In this document: piece after piece, positions 1 through 6,857 of the stretch
Layout of the letters: each line of letters opens with the position of its first letter
Position numbering within the stretch: position 1 is the stretch's first letter
Assembly (NCBI GenBank): GCA_030682135.1
Contig: JAUXQT010000015.1
Coordinates: 1 to 38,279 of the forward strand
Length of the DNA: 38,279 nucleotides
DNA from: Nitrospirota bacterium
GTDB taxonomy: Bacteria; Nitrospirota; Nitrospiria; Nitrospirales; Nitrospiraceae
Reading direction: 5' to 3'
Position numbers and translations under genes: made by a program
Notes under the pieces: generated by a model
Told to the model about the DNA's origin: nothing
The model's input: the letters and a program-made list of their open reading frames with translations, nothing else
Database searches by the model: none

Positions 1-68
1 AACTGCTCACGGCGGGTGGGCTTGCGATATTGCTCAAACGTGACCTCGGCAAACGTCTGTTGCGGCAT
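1..68 (-). CDS. IS5-type transposase, N-terminal fragment cut by window edge
   Basis: An ATG at 66-68 on the minus strand is preceded by a strong GAGGAGG ribosome-binding site (73-82). The 22 visible codons begin MPQQTFAEVTF and continue with a basic stretch (RKPTRRE). This resembles the N-terminus of IS5-family transposases, which start with a short TFA segment followed by K/R-T-R-K/R. The DDE catalytic domain would lie beyond base 1, so intactness cannot be judged. Confidence 0.7.
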   Translation of the reverse strand, partial: MPQQTFAEVTFEQYRKPTRREQ

Positions 69-137
69 GGGGGCACCTCCTCATCAGTGCTGTGCTTCTC
101 ATAGCACAGCAGGAGAGGCGAATAAATCAGACCTTCC
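1..137 (-). mobile_element. IS5-type insertion sequence, one end (continues beyond window start)
   Basis: The element end is at base 137: the sequence ending in GACCTTCC reads GGAAGGTCTGATTTA on the minus strand, which has the form of an IS5-family terminal inverted repeat. It is followed by CTAG (138-141), matching the YTAR-type 4-bp target duplicated by this family. Inside the end a 9-bp hairpin (88-96 with 103-111) lies between the terminus and the transposase start, where it could block read-through from outside. The other end and the second CTAG copy lie outside the window, so the target duplication itself is inferred. Confidence 0.75.
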
Positions 138-345
138 CTAGCACATGGGTCCAGATTTCCATCGCCCTTTCTCCATCTGACTCCCATGGAGAAAGCCCAA
201 TCTTTACCTCGGGCGTCAGGCGAAGCATATTTACTACTACGTCTCGGATGCGTTGATTCAACTCCTTCTGGCTAAGGTGCCGACAGTATCGGTTTTCGCG
301 ATACATCTTTCGCCATACTTCGTGACGCTGCATACCGGTGCTCAT
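127..345 (-). pseudogene. Small hypothetical gene truncated by the IS5-type insertion
   Basis: An open frame begins at 345 (or at an ATG four codons later) and reads into the insertion-sequence end. Its last codons (GKV and stop) are made from the terminal inverted repeat, and the natural reading frame stops at the CTAG target at 138-141. The surviving part, about 68 residues, is rich in Arg and Glu with WRKMYRENRY near the start and LTPEVKIGLSPWES in the middle. I do not recognise a family. The missing 3' part should lie on the far side of the element. Whether this was a translated gene is uncertain, but the protein-like composition and the disruption are both visible. Confidence 0.45.
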
Positions 346-580
346 ATGATGGCTACAATGTTTAGGCGGATCCGCATAACAGCACCTCTGTACGGGGGTT
401 CAAAGTCCATCCAGCAGACTGCGAACGCCCACCCAGAGCAGCGGTTGAGAATATGAATATATATCATCGTTGTAATGGCGTCACTGTGGCGGCCAGGGAG
501 ATCCCCATGTCTTTCTTTAGGGGAATGGCCGAGGATGCCTTTTACTGCTCGCAGCCCCTCAACTCCATCTTACATTTTAA

Positions 581-672
581 GGGGGTAGCCTGGTCGATCC
601 TCGACTGCGCGCGTTAAACGAACACATTCCTATCGTGCCCGTTCCGCGAGCAGGAGGACGACTAGGCTGCCC
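581..672. repeat. Conserved-core palindrome, copy 1 (type II core), with a half copy at 673-720
   Basis: The left arm 581-602 and right arm 654-672 are imperfectly complementary (AGCCTGGTCGATCCTC against AGCCTAGTCGTCCTC). Between them lies a core of about 50 bp starting GACTGCGCGCGTTAAACGA and ending CCGCGAGCAG, related to the cores at 1384, 5286 and 30126. Directly after it, 690-709 carries only the right half of a core (CGCGCGTTGCGCGAGCAC). The gap 346-754 contains no convincing gene and holds only these elements. Confidence 0.7.
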
Positions 673-754
673 TTCCCATCCTTCTGATGCCGCGCGTTGC
701 GCGAGCACGGGAGAGGATAAGGGGCCTGAAAATCTTCTGCTGGGCCGCACCACT

Positions 755-1063
755 TCACGCGACGAGTTCTTTCAGAACCTCAGGATGGCGCTCGGCGACC
801 TTGAAAAGTGTTTTTGCCGCCCCGGATGGTTCGCGACGGCCTTGCTCCCAATCTTGGAGGGTACGTACAGAAACCCCAAGCAGTGCGGCAAAGGCGGTTT
901 GAGAAAGCCCGGACACCAACCGAGCATGGGCAACTTCTGAAATTTCTGGACGATGGACGCGAGCACGGACGCCGGCCTTCATTTCACGCACCGACGAGAG
1001 TAGTTCGGCGCCAATGTCCACTTTAGGCTGACGCCCGGCAGGCTTCTGTTTGGTTTTACGCAT
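755..1063 (-). CDS. XRE-family HTH regulator, NadS/HigA-like antitoxin
   Basis: The protein has 102 residues. The C-terminal half holds a Cro/CI-type helix-turn-helix (LSQTAFAALLGVSVRTLQDW) followed by EQGRREPSGAAKTLFKVAE, the signature of the NadS/HigA branch, which autoregulates type II toxin-antitoxin operons. The start at 1063 is chosen because TAAGGAGG lies 8 bases upstream; a longer frame would cross the operator. The N-terminus is very basic (MRKTKQKPAGRQPK). In related loci a RelE/HigB-like toxin lies directly upstream, but here upstream sequence holds only palindromes and no toxin, so the gene looks orphaned. DNA binding is secure from sequence; the antitoxin role is inferred from family. 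Confidence 0.8.
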   Translation of the reverse strand: MRKTKQKPAGRQPKVDIGAELLSSVREMKAGVRARVHRPEISEVAHARLVSGLSQTAFAALLGVSVRTLQDWEQGRREPSGAAKTLFKVAERHPEVLKELVA

Positions 1064-1085
1064 TTTCGACCTCCTTATACGGCAA

Positions 1086-1101
1086 TGACGTACTAGCGTC
1101 A
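1086..1101. promoter_or_regulatory. Probable operator/promoter of the XRE gene
   Basis: A perfect inverted repeat TGACG-N6-CGTCA lies 23 bases upstream of the XRE start. Reading the minus strand, its first half overlaps TTGACG, which is followed after 17 bases by TATAAG next to the ribosome-binding site. A dimeric HTH protein binding here would block its own promoter, the usual arrangement for NadS/HigA proteins. The promoter reading is tentative because the -10-like hexamer touches the Shine-Dalgarno sequence. Confidence 0.55.
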
Positions 1102-1145
1102 AATGTGGCAGATTGCGCGCGTCTTATCTTCTCCCCTGAGGGCGG

Positions 1146-1310
1146 GCTAGATGGTCTCCCGCTGCGCGTATCCAACCGAGGTTGGTTCATCTGGTCTATC
1201 TGGTTTGTCTGGTTAGTCGGACCGAAAATTCAACCAGAAAAACCAGATAGACCAGAAAGACCATCCAACCAGACAGACTGGCCAGTGCGCGCTGCGCGAG
1301 CACTGGAAGC
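1146..1310. repeat. Compound nested palindrome with split core halves
   Basis: At the centre, 1192-1214 and 1232-1254 form a 23-bp inverted repeat with one mismatch, built from the iterated word TCTGGT. It is flanked by what look like the two halves of the conserved palindrome core: GCTGCGCGTATCCAAC at 1161-1176 and GCGCGCTGCGCGAGCAC at about 1287-1302, the latter inside a CCAGTGC/GCACTGG stem (1282-1288 with 1300-1306). GATGGTCT (1150-1157) pairs with AGACCATC (1259-1266). It appears that one palindrome sits inside another. No gene is seen in 1064-1571; the stretch is filled by the operator, this element and the next palindrome. Confidence 0.65.
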
Positions 1311-1359
1311 CAACAGGCCAACCATTCCATCTTTCTCACTTTTCCCCCACCTTACCCTA

Positions 1360-1458
1360 GGGGGCGCAGTCAGATGGTCCTTCCCTGCGCGCATCGGACG
1401 AGCACATTCTGATCGTGCGCGTTCTGCGAGCAAGAAGGACCGCCTGACTACGCCCCCC
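1360..1458. repeat. Conserved-core palindrome, copy 2 (type II core)
   Basis: The left arm 1360-1383 and right arm 1434-1457 are complementary over 24 bp with three mismatches. The core 1384-1433 starts CCTGCGCGCATCGGACGAG and ends TTCTGCGAGCAA. It shares the CACATTCnNATCGTGC segment with copy 1, defining a type II core. The arms have no similarity to the arms of the other copies. Confidence 0.8.
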
Positions 1459-1571
1459 TTCTTCGCCCTTGACAGCGCCACCCCCCCCTGGCTATGATTG
1501 CCGCCACTTGATTTGAACCTGTATTCTAAAACGCATTTTCTCCGGCCACCATCATTCAAAGGAGTAGGCTC

Positions 1572-1937
1572 ATGAAGATCGTAATCGGTACTGTTGCGAC
1601 CGTCTCCGGCGTCCTGTTTGCGTTGTCGATGGCCTCGGCGAACCCTTCGCTCCTCCCCAAGCATGAAGGCTATCCGATGAAGAACAGCGGAAGCCCTGTG
1701 ACGGGCCAGCCAACCGCCAACGATCCAGGCCAGTCCGATGCGCGTGGAGAGTCCACGTTGCTCAAGTCCACGAACTCCATCAAGCACAGCGAACAGCACC
1801 TGAACAAGTCGGATAATGCCAGGATCACCGAAGGGCAGGGCGCAGGCCGCCTTCCAAACGTCCAGGGTCCTCAGATCAAGATCGCTCCTCCGGTCACCTC
1901 TGCCACGAAAATTGGGGCCGATCGTAAGATCGAGTAG
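1572..1937 (+). CDS. Small secreted protein of unknown function
   Basis: The protein has 121 residues and starts after AAAGGAGTAGGCTC, a good ribosome-binding site. It has a clear signal peptide (basic MK, hydrophobic stretch to about residue 23, cleavage after ASA). The mature part is hydrophilic, rich in Ser, Asn, Gly and Lys, has no Cys, and looks intrinsically disordered. It is single-standing and followed by a strong terminator at 1963. I do not recognise the family; the periplasmic or extracellular location follows from the signal peptide. Confidence 0.8.
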   Translation: MKIVIGTVATVSGVLFALSMASANPSLLPKHEGYPMKNSGSPVTGQPTANDPGQSDARGESTLLKSTNSIKHSEQHLNKSDNARITEGQGAGRLPNVQGPQIKIAPPVTSATKIGADRKIE

Positions 1938-1962
1938 TCGAGCGATTCAGGCAGATATAACA

Positions 1963-2001
1963 GGGGGGCGCCGGATTCATCCGGCGCCCCCCTGCTTTTT
2001 T
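1963..2001. terminator. Rho-independent terminator between convergent genes
   Basis: A perfect 14-bp stem (1963-1976 with 1979-1992, GGGGGGCGCCGGAT) has a 2-base loop and is followed by TGCTTTTTT on the plus strand. It ends the secreted-protein transcript. The stop codon of the convergent glycosylase gene lies in the loop at 1977-1979. Confidence 0.9.
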
Positions 2002-2561
2002 GTGCGCCCTGCCCTCGCGGAAGATACGACCGAACGCAGCCGGAATCGCCACAGTTTCTTGGCCCATGCTCCCGCATAGTCGACACCGATTCGCGCATGA
2101 GACCCCAGCTCCCCTCGTTTCAGCACCACCCCACGATCCTCGAACCAGAGGGACTCGCCTTCCGTAAGATCTGCGCGGTTGAGGCCGCGATCGATCTCTA
2201 ACACACGGCAGAGCCGCCCCGGTCCATCGATCAACTTACCGTCAAGTTCAATTGCCCTGATCAAAACCGCTGAAGGAAACTCCTCCCGCTCCGTCACCAC
2301 ATTCAGACAATGGTACATCCCGTAAATGAGGTACACATAGGCGACCCCTGCCTGACCAAACATGACATCCGTTCGGGGCGTTCTCCCTTTCGACGCATGG
2401 CAGGCCTTATCTTTCGGCCCCACATAGGCCTCCACTTCAACGATCTTCCCGGCAAGGATACGCCCCTCGATCGCCCGCACAAGATACTTGCCGATGAGCG
2501 AGCGCGCAACCGTAACCGTCGGGCGGTTGAAATAAGCACGTGAAAGGATCTTGCATGGCAT
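1977..2561 (-). CDS. 3-methyladenine DNA glycosylase (AAG/MPG family)
   Basis: About 194 residues, the usual length of bacterial AAG-type glycosylases. These enzymes flip out alkylated or deaminated purines and cut the N-glycosidic bond to start base-excision repair. Family landmarks in order: RPTVTVARSLIGKYLVR, then IVEVEAYVGPKDKACHA, GRTPRTDVMFG, YVYLIYGMYHCLNVVT and PSAVLIRAIE. The Glu of VEVEAY is the expected catalytic base and the Tyr/His of YGMYH line the base pocket. The ATG at 2561 is taken as start; a TTG four codons upstream is possible, and neither has a strong ribosome-binding site. The frame closes inside the shared terminator. Confidence 0.92.
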   Translation of the reverse strand: MPCKILSRAYFNRPTVTVARSLIGKYLVRAIEGRILAGKIVEVEAYVGPKDKACHASKGRTPRTDVMFGQAGVAYVYLIYGMYHCLNVVTEREEFPSAVLIRAIELDGKLIDGPGRLCRVLEIDRGLNRADLTEGESLWFEDRGVVLKRGELGSHARIGVDYAGAWAKKLWRFRLRSVVSSARAGRTKKQGGAG

Positions 2562-2576
2562 AATTTTCAGCAAAGC

Positions 2577-2658
2577 AGTCAGCTTTCAGCTATCAGCCTT
2601 CAGCATGCGGATTCCAGACGTTTTCTCGCTGAAAGCTGATGGCTGAGGGCTGATAGCT
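2577..2658. repeat. Reiterated-word hairpin (TCAGC type)
   Basis: The left arm 2581-2604 consists of degenerate repeats of (T)CAGC(T). The right arm 2628-2658 contains the complementary series GCTGA. The best pairing is 2588-2604 with 2642-2658 (16 of 17). It lies just after the receptor stop codon at 2668 and before the glycosylase start, so it may act as a terminator or mRNA end. It lacks a U-run. Confidence 0.7.
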
Positions 2659-2667
2659 ATCAACTGG

Positions 2668-4710
2668 CTAAAAGTACCAGGCGAGGCCGCCCATAAAAGT
2701 CCGCGGATTCCCCGGCACAAAGTGAATCCCATTGACCGGCGCCGGCTCATTCCGCAGCTGAGAGGCAAAGGCGAAGGTGGCCTGCTCCCACTGGGTATTG
2801 AACAGGTTCTGAATAAAGAGAAATGCCTCCATGCGGCCATGGGACATCTTGATCGGCAGTTGATAACGCTCCGAGAGATCGAAGTCAATCCAGGAGGGAG
2901 CCTTGATGCTCCGGTCCTCTGTAAGCGGCCGCACGCCGAGATAGGTCGCTTGCAGTTGCGAGGTCAGCCCTTCGGGCCAACGCAACAACAGCGCCCCATA
3001 GGCCGTGACCTCCGGCGCCAATGGGATGGCATCCCCGTTGCGAAACTCCGCCTTCGTATAGGTCACGCTGCCGTTGAAATACAGCGGACCCCAGACTTGC
3101 CCCCGCGCGGCGAATTCCACGCCTTCGCGTCTGCTCGCACCGCGAATTTCTGTTGTCCCTTCGTCTCCGACAAATACCAATTCAGACTTGAGATCTAATC
3201 GCCAGATGGTGGCGGTCAACTCGACGCCTCCAGCTCCCCAGGGTTTCGACCGGACACCGACCTCATAACTCTTGGCTCGCGCAAGGGGGGAGGACCCCGG
3301 TGCGACGGCCGATCGTGCGTCATTACTGTGATAACCCTCGCCATAGTTGGCAAAGAATTCCGTGCTGGCCCAGGGGCCCAGAATAAGGTTCATTTTCGGA
3401 AGGACGATACTGGAACTCGTCCGCCCGGCGGGCTGTTCGGCACAGATCGCGCAGCGATTCCTCACATCGAAGGTAAAGGTTTCAGCGCGAAGTCCGCCCG
3501 CCAGCCTCATCCACGACGTGGGCTGAACCTCTGCTTTCACGAAGGGCGCATAGGACGCTTCCAGGATATCGCTGTCCGTGGTCGCTCCGGTCTGGGTTCG
3601 TATCGTCTGAGTACCGAGTCTTGCGTGGATGTTATCGACCCTGGTTTGAAACCCGATGGTCCCGATGCTCGGCAGGCCCCATACGTCGCCTCGCTGTTTG
3701 TATCCGAGGTCTCCCCCATACATCACCCGCCGATCGGATTGTTGGATGCCGTCTCCATTGACGGGATCGTTGGCGAAGAACGTGAAATTCGTGAAGAGAT
3801 CCAGCCGATAGTACTGGCCGTAGGCATTCGCAAAGAACTGCCCGTTCGACGTCGTGTCGTAATGGTAGTTCAACTTGGCAGTGCTGCGAAGCGTCTTGCC
3901 TCCTTCCGAAGGATCGACGGCGCCGAACCGGTCGAGCGAGCCATCCTGCACCGCTCGCAAAGGAATCTCGCCCGAGGCGTTCCACTGTGCCTTGTGAAAG
4001 GTTCCGGTCAGGCTCAGTTCGTCCCGTCCGGTCAGGTTGGTCGTCATTTTCCCCAAGAGGTTGCCCCGGAAATAGCGGTTATCCTGTTGAAACGGGCCGT
4101 TTGTGTAATAACCTTCGGCGGCGAACAGGGTCCGCACCCGATCCTTGGTGGGAGAAAACATGAGCATGTAGCGCTGCGTATCGAACTGCCCCCCGGCTGC
4201 CTGAACGATTCCCTCCTGAACGACCTGCCTCGTATGGAAATTCACCGCTCCTGCCGTGGCAAAGTCGCCATATTCCGGGAGATAGGCCCCCTTGTTGACG
4301 TCGAGTCCCTCGATCGTTTCAGGAATAATGAAATTCAGGTCGGTGTAGCCTTGCCCGTGCGCATGGGTGCGCAGGTTGATCGGCATGCCATCGGAGAAAA
4401 AGGCCACATCGGTCCCGTGATCCGCGTCGAACCCGCGCAGAAAATATTGATCGGCCTTCCCTGCCCCGCCGGAATGCTCCACCGCAATGAAGCCGGGGAT
4501 CAACCGCAACACCTGCGCCGGACGGCCCTGCGGCTGCAGAAGATATTCTTTGTCGGGGATGAACTGCTGGGACGAGGCTGCGACCGGCCTATCGCCGATG
4601 ACGGTGACTTCCGGAACGTCGATTGTCTCAGCGTCGGGGTCATGGGCGAGAGCCATGGAGGCAAAGAATAGCAGCGCGGTGAGATGGAGGAAGAGACTGA
4701 GGATATTCAC
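2668..4710 (-). CDS. TonB-dependent outer-membrane receptor, probably for nickel
   Basis: About 680 residues. A signal peptide (MNILSLFLHL to MALA) is followed by a TonB-box-like segment (PEVTVIGDRP), a plug domain (QGRPAQVLRLIPGF; DQYFLRGFDADHGTDVAFFSDGMP) and a 22-strand-type barrel ending in a terminal aromatic (AWYF). The GTG at 4710 is the chosen start because the signal peptide begins there and the nikR stop is only 8 bases upstream; longer frames run through nikR out of frame. A CxxC (RCAIC) sits in a barrel loop. The substrate is inferred: the gene follows nikR directly, and NikR controls nickel receptors of this class in other bacteria. A histidine-rich RTHAHGQGY motif in the plug would suit metal binding. 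Confidence 0.85.
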   Translation of the reverse strand: MNILSLFLHLTALLFFASMALAHDPDAETIDVPEVTVIGDRPVAASSQQFIPDKEYLLQPQGRPAQVLRLIPGFIAVEHSGGAGKADQYFLRGFDADHGTDVAFFSDGMPINLRTHAHGQGYTDLNFIIPETIEGLDVNKGAYLPEYGDFATAGAVNFHTRQVVQEGIVQAAGGQFDTQRYMLMFSPTKDRVRTLFAAEGYYTNGPFQQDNRYFRGNLLGKMTTNLTGRDELSLTGTFHKAQWNASGEIPLRAVQDGSLDRFGAVDPSEGGKTLRSTAKLNYHYDTTSNGQFFANAYGQYYRLDLFTNFTFFANDPVNGDGIQQSDRRVMYGGDLGYKQRGDVWGLPSIGTIGFQTRVDNIHARLGTQTIRTQTGATTDSDILEASYAPFVKAEVQPTSWMRLAGGLRAETFTFDVRNRCAICAEQPAGRTSSSIVLPKMNLILGPWASTEFFANYGEGYHSNDARSAVAPGSSPLARAKSYEVGVRSKPWGAGGVELTATIWRLDLKSELVFVGDEGTTEIRGASRREGVEFAARGQVWGPLYFNGSVTYTKAEFRNGDAIPLAPEVTAYGALLLRWPEGLTSQLQATYLGVRPLTEDRSIKAPSWIDFDLSERYQLPIKMSHGRMEAFLFIQNLFNTQWEQATFAFASQLRNEPAPVNGIHFVPGNPRTFMGGLAWYF

Positions 4711-4718
4711 GAAGACGC

Positions 4719-5135
4719 TCAGCTCAACCCTTTTCCCGTGGTGGTCGCTGTCAACTTCCCATGCTTGACGCCCTTGGCCCCGATGAGGATGTCGGCAAGC
4801 TTCTTGATGACAGAGCCTTTGCCCTTCACCGCCAGCACTTCTAAACAATGGTCATGATCGAGATGCACATGCATCCCGGACAAGATGAGAGGTTGGTAGC
4901 GGTGTTGGATGTCTGTGAGCTTTCTACTCAGATCGCGCACATGATGGTCGTAGACAAACGTGATCGTCCCGACCGTTTCCTTGTCGTCGTCCCACTCCTG
5001 CCAGACCAGGTTATCCCGGATCAGATCCCGCAGCGCCTCCGAGCGGTTCGTGTACTTGCGCTTCTTGATGTGCAGATCGAATGCGTCGAGCAAATGATGG
5101 TCCAACGACACGCCGAATCGAATCAACTTCTTCAT
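4719..5135 (-). CDS. nikR: NikR-type nickel-responsive regulator
   Basis: The protein has 138 residues, the standard NikR length. The N-terminal ribbon-helix-helix is visible (IRFGVSLDHHLLDAFDLHI, with SEALRDLIRD as helix B). The C-terminal ACT-like domain carries the nickel ligands: FVYDHH, then the H-x-H pair in GMHVHLDHDHCLEVL with Cys seven residues after the first His, matching His87, His89 and Cys95 of the E. coli protein. It represses nickel-uptake genes when nickel is plentiful. It is followed 8 bases later by a TonB-dependent receptor and preceded by a palindrome at 5154, so autoregulation of a two-gene operon is likely. Confidence 0.93.
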   Translation of the reverse strand: MKKLIRFGVSLDHHLLDAFDLHIKKRKYTNRSEALRDLIRDNLVWQEWDDDKETVGTITFVYDHHVRDLSRKLTDIQHRYQPLILSGMHVHLDHDHCLEVLAVKGKGSVIKKLADILIGAKGVKHGKLTATTTGKGLS

Positions 5136-5153
5136 GGCAGTCTCATGGGTAGC

Positions 5154-5170
5154 ACGTTTTCAAGAAACGT
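5154..5170. promoter_or_regulatory. Palindrome upstream of nikR, candidate operator
   Basis: ACGTTT-N5-AAACGT is a perfect inverted repeat 18 bases upstream of the nikR start. Known NikR operators have two half-sites further apart (for example GTATGA-N16-TCATAC in E. coli), so this short palindrome could be a NikR site of a different type or a site for another regulator. It is the only clear symmetric motif in the nikR leader. Confidence 0.35.
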
Positions 5171-5268
5171 AACATCCTACAAGACATGAATCAACGAGGA
5201 AGCGCTACGAGCAAACACGTGCAGCTCCATCGTGGAGCTATGCTCCCGCACCTCCACCATTAGGCGGG

Positions 5269-5354
5269 GCGCGCGGGAGGTCTCGGACTGCGCGCGTCCA
5301 ACGAGGGCCTTCTGAGGCCGCGCGTTGCGCGAGCACGCGAGACCTCCCGCGCGC
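5269..5354. repeat. Conserved-core palindrome, copy 3 (type I core)
   Basis: A perfect 17-bp inverted repeat (5269-5285 with 5338-5354, GCGCGCGGGAGGTCTCG) encloses a 52-bp core at 5286-5337. The core starts GACTGCGCGCGTCCAACGAG and ends TGCGCGAGCACG. It differs from the core at 30126-30177 at about four positions, two of them in the inner GGCCT-nnnn-AGGCC hairpin. It sits between divergently placed nikR start and protease stop codons, just downstream of the protease gene. Confidence 0.88.
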
Positions 5355-5372
5355 GCTGCCCGTCCCTACCCT

Positions 5373-6857
5373 TTATTCGCCTTGGATGGGAATGTACAAG
5401 ACGTTCCCCTGCCGATTGATCAGCAGCAGGGCGAGATCGGAGGGCTTCATCGGATCGGCCAGACGCTGAAAGACGGCAAAGGTGGGAATATGCTGACGGT
5501 TGAGCTCTAACACCACGTCGCCTGGCTGGAGGCCTGAGGATTCGGCTAAACTACCTTCTTCAATGTCGGTCACCACCACTCCACTCGTGATAGCCAGATC
5601 CATCTGCCGGGCCAGCGGCGCGGTCACATCGTCGAAGACAACGCCGGCAAGAGGATGAGCCTTGGCAGCTGAAGCCGATGGGGCCTGGCTCTTCTTGGTC
5701 CGTTCACGCGGCGCCTCCTGGACGACCAGCTCGGCCTGATAGGGCTTGCTCTCGCGCACGAGATCCAGTTTGTGCTTACTCCCGATCGTGGAGGCTGCCA
5801 CGAGGTTCCGGAGATGTCCGCTGTCCATCACGTCACGCCCGTCGAATCGCACGACCACGTCGCCGCGCTTCAGTCCGGCTTTTTCGGCAGAGCCCTTCGC
5901 CTGCACATCGGTCACGATCGCGCCCTTCACATCCGGCAGACGAAAGACCTTGCCCAACAGGGGGGAAACATCTTGCGTCGAGGCGCCGAGGAATCCACGG
6001 ACTACACGCCCGGTCTTGAGCAGGCTCTGCATGGCGGACCTGGCCATATTGCTGGGAATGGCAAAACCGACTCCGACGCTTCCACTGGTCGGACTCGCGA
6101 TGGCGGTATTGATCCCGATCAGTTCTCCATTGAGGGTCACCAGCGCGCCGCCGGAGTTGCCGGGATTGATGGGGGCATCGGTCTGAATGAAGTCTTCGAA
6201 ATCGGCGACGCCGACATCGGCGCGTCCGACGGCACTGACAATGCCGAATGTGACACTGCGGCTCAAGCCCAATGGATTGCCGATCGCGAGCACAAATTCG
6301 CCGACGGCGAGTGTGCTCGAATCCCCCCACGTGACCATCGGCAGATTGGTCGCCTGGATTTTCACGAGGGCCACGTCGGTCTTCGGATCGGTGGCCACCA
6401 CTCGTCCTTTGTATTGCCGCCGGTCGGCAAGAATCACTTCCACATCGACCGCATCGGCAATGACATGGTTATTCGTCATAATGTAGCCATCCGCCGACAC
6501 GATGACCCCGGAGCCTTGGCCATATTGCCGCCTGGTCGTAGGCGCGTCCTTAAACAGCCCGAACGGAAGCGCCTCGTCGCTGAAGGCTTGATCGCGGACC
6601 ATCACCGTGGAGGCGATGCTGACGACAGAGGGTATGACCTTGGTCGCAGCCGTCTTGATCTGCGCCTGGAGTTCACCCCCGCTCGCAACAGGAATCGCAC
6701 GAGTCCCGGCCAGAGCCGTTCCACCAGCGATGGAACCAGCCACGCAGAGCCCGATCATGATTCGCACAATGAAGTTGAATCGCAACAAGCCGCAGTCCTC
6801 TCTTACCAGATTGACGATAAACGACTGTAGCCTAGCACGCATACGACGGAGGCGCAC
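5373..6857 (-). CDS. HtrA/Deg-family periplasmic serine protease
   Basis: 494 residues. An N-terminal hydrophobic segment (IMIGLCVAGSIAGGTALAG) serves as export signal or anchor. The trypsin-like domain carries the triad: His in MTNNHVIADA, Asp in DPKTDVALVK and Ser in NPGNSGGALV. Two PDZ domains follow (GFLGASTQDVSP... and LAGVVFDDVTAPL...), separated by a Lys/Ala/Ser linker. Such proteases degrade misfolded envelope proteins. Start choice: GTG at 6857 directly follows the TAA of the upstream ATPase gene (one base gap), suggesting coupling; an ATG at 6842 is an alternative. Co-transcription with a metal pump suggests a role in envelope stress caused by metal, which is inference. Confidence 0.93.
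   Translation of the reverse strand: MRLRRMRARLQSFIVNLVREDCGLLRFNFIVRIMIGLCVAGSIAGGTALAGTRAIPVASGGELQAQIKTAATKVIPSVVSIASTVMVRDQAFSDEALPFGLFKDAPTTRRQYGQGSGVIVSADGYIMTNNHVIADAVDVEVILADRRQYKGRVVATDPKTDVALVKIQATNLPMVTWGDSSTLAVGEFVLAIGNPLGLSRSVTFGIVSAVGRADVGVADFEDFIQTDAPINPGNSGGALVTLNGELIGINTAIASPTSGSVGVGFAIPSNMARSAMQSLLKTGRVVRGFLGASTQDVSPLLGKVFRLPDVKGAIVTDVQAKGSAEKAGLKRGDVVVRFDGRDVMDSGHLRNLVAASTIGSKHKLDLVRESKPYQAELVVQEAPRERTKKSQAPSASAAKAHPLAGVVFDDVTAPLARQMDLAITSGVVVTDIEEGSLAESSGLQPGDVVLELNRQHIPTFAVFQRLADPMKPSDLALLLINRQGNVLYIPIQGE

Noticed and set aside
581-1458. Possible CRISPR array because of repeated GC-rich units
   Set aside because: Repeats are unequal in length and spacing, each is palindromic with private arms, and no cas gene is near.
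1105-1799. Overlapping open frames on both strands across the palindrome cluster
   Set aside because: They consist of translated palindromes and low-complexity words, with no protein-like pattern.
3328-4671. Long open frame on the plus strand opposite the TonB-dependent receptor
   Set aside because: It is an antisense shadow of a high-G+C gene; the minus strand encodes a complete receptor with signal peptide, plug and barrel.
5772-6830. Plus-strand open frame opposite the HtrA protease
   Set aside because: Antisense shadow; the protease triad and PDZ domains are on the minus strand.
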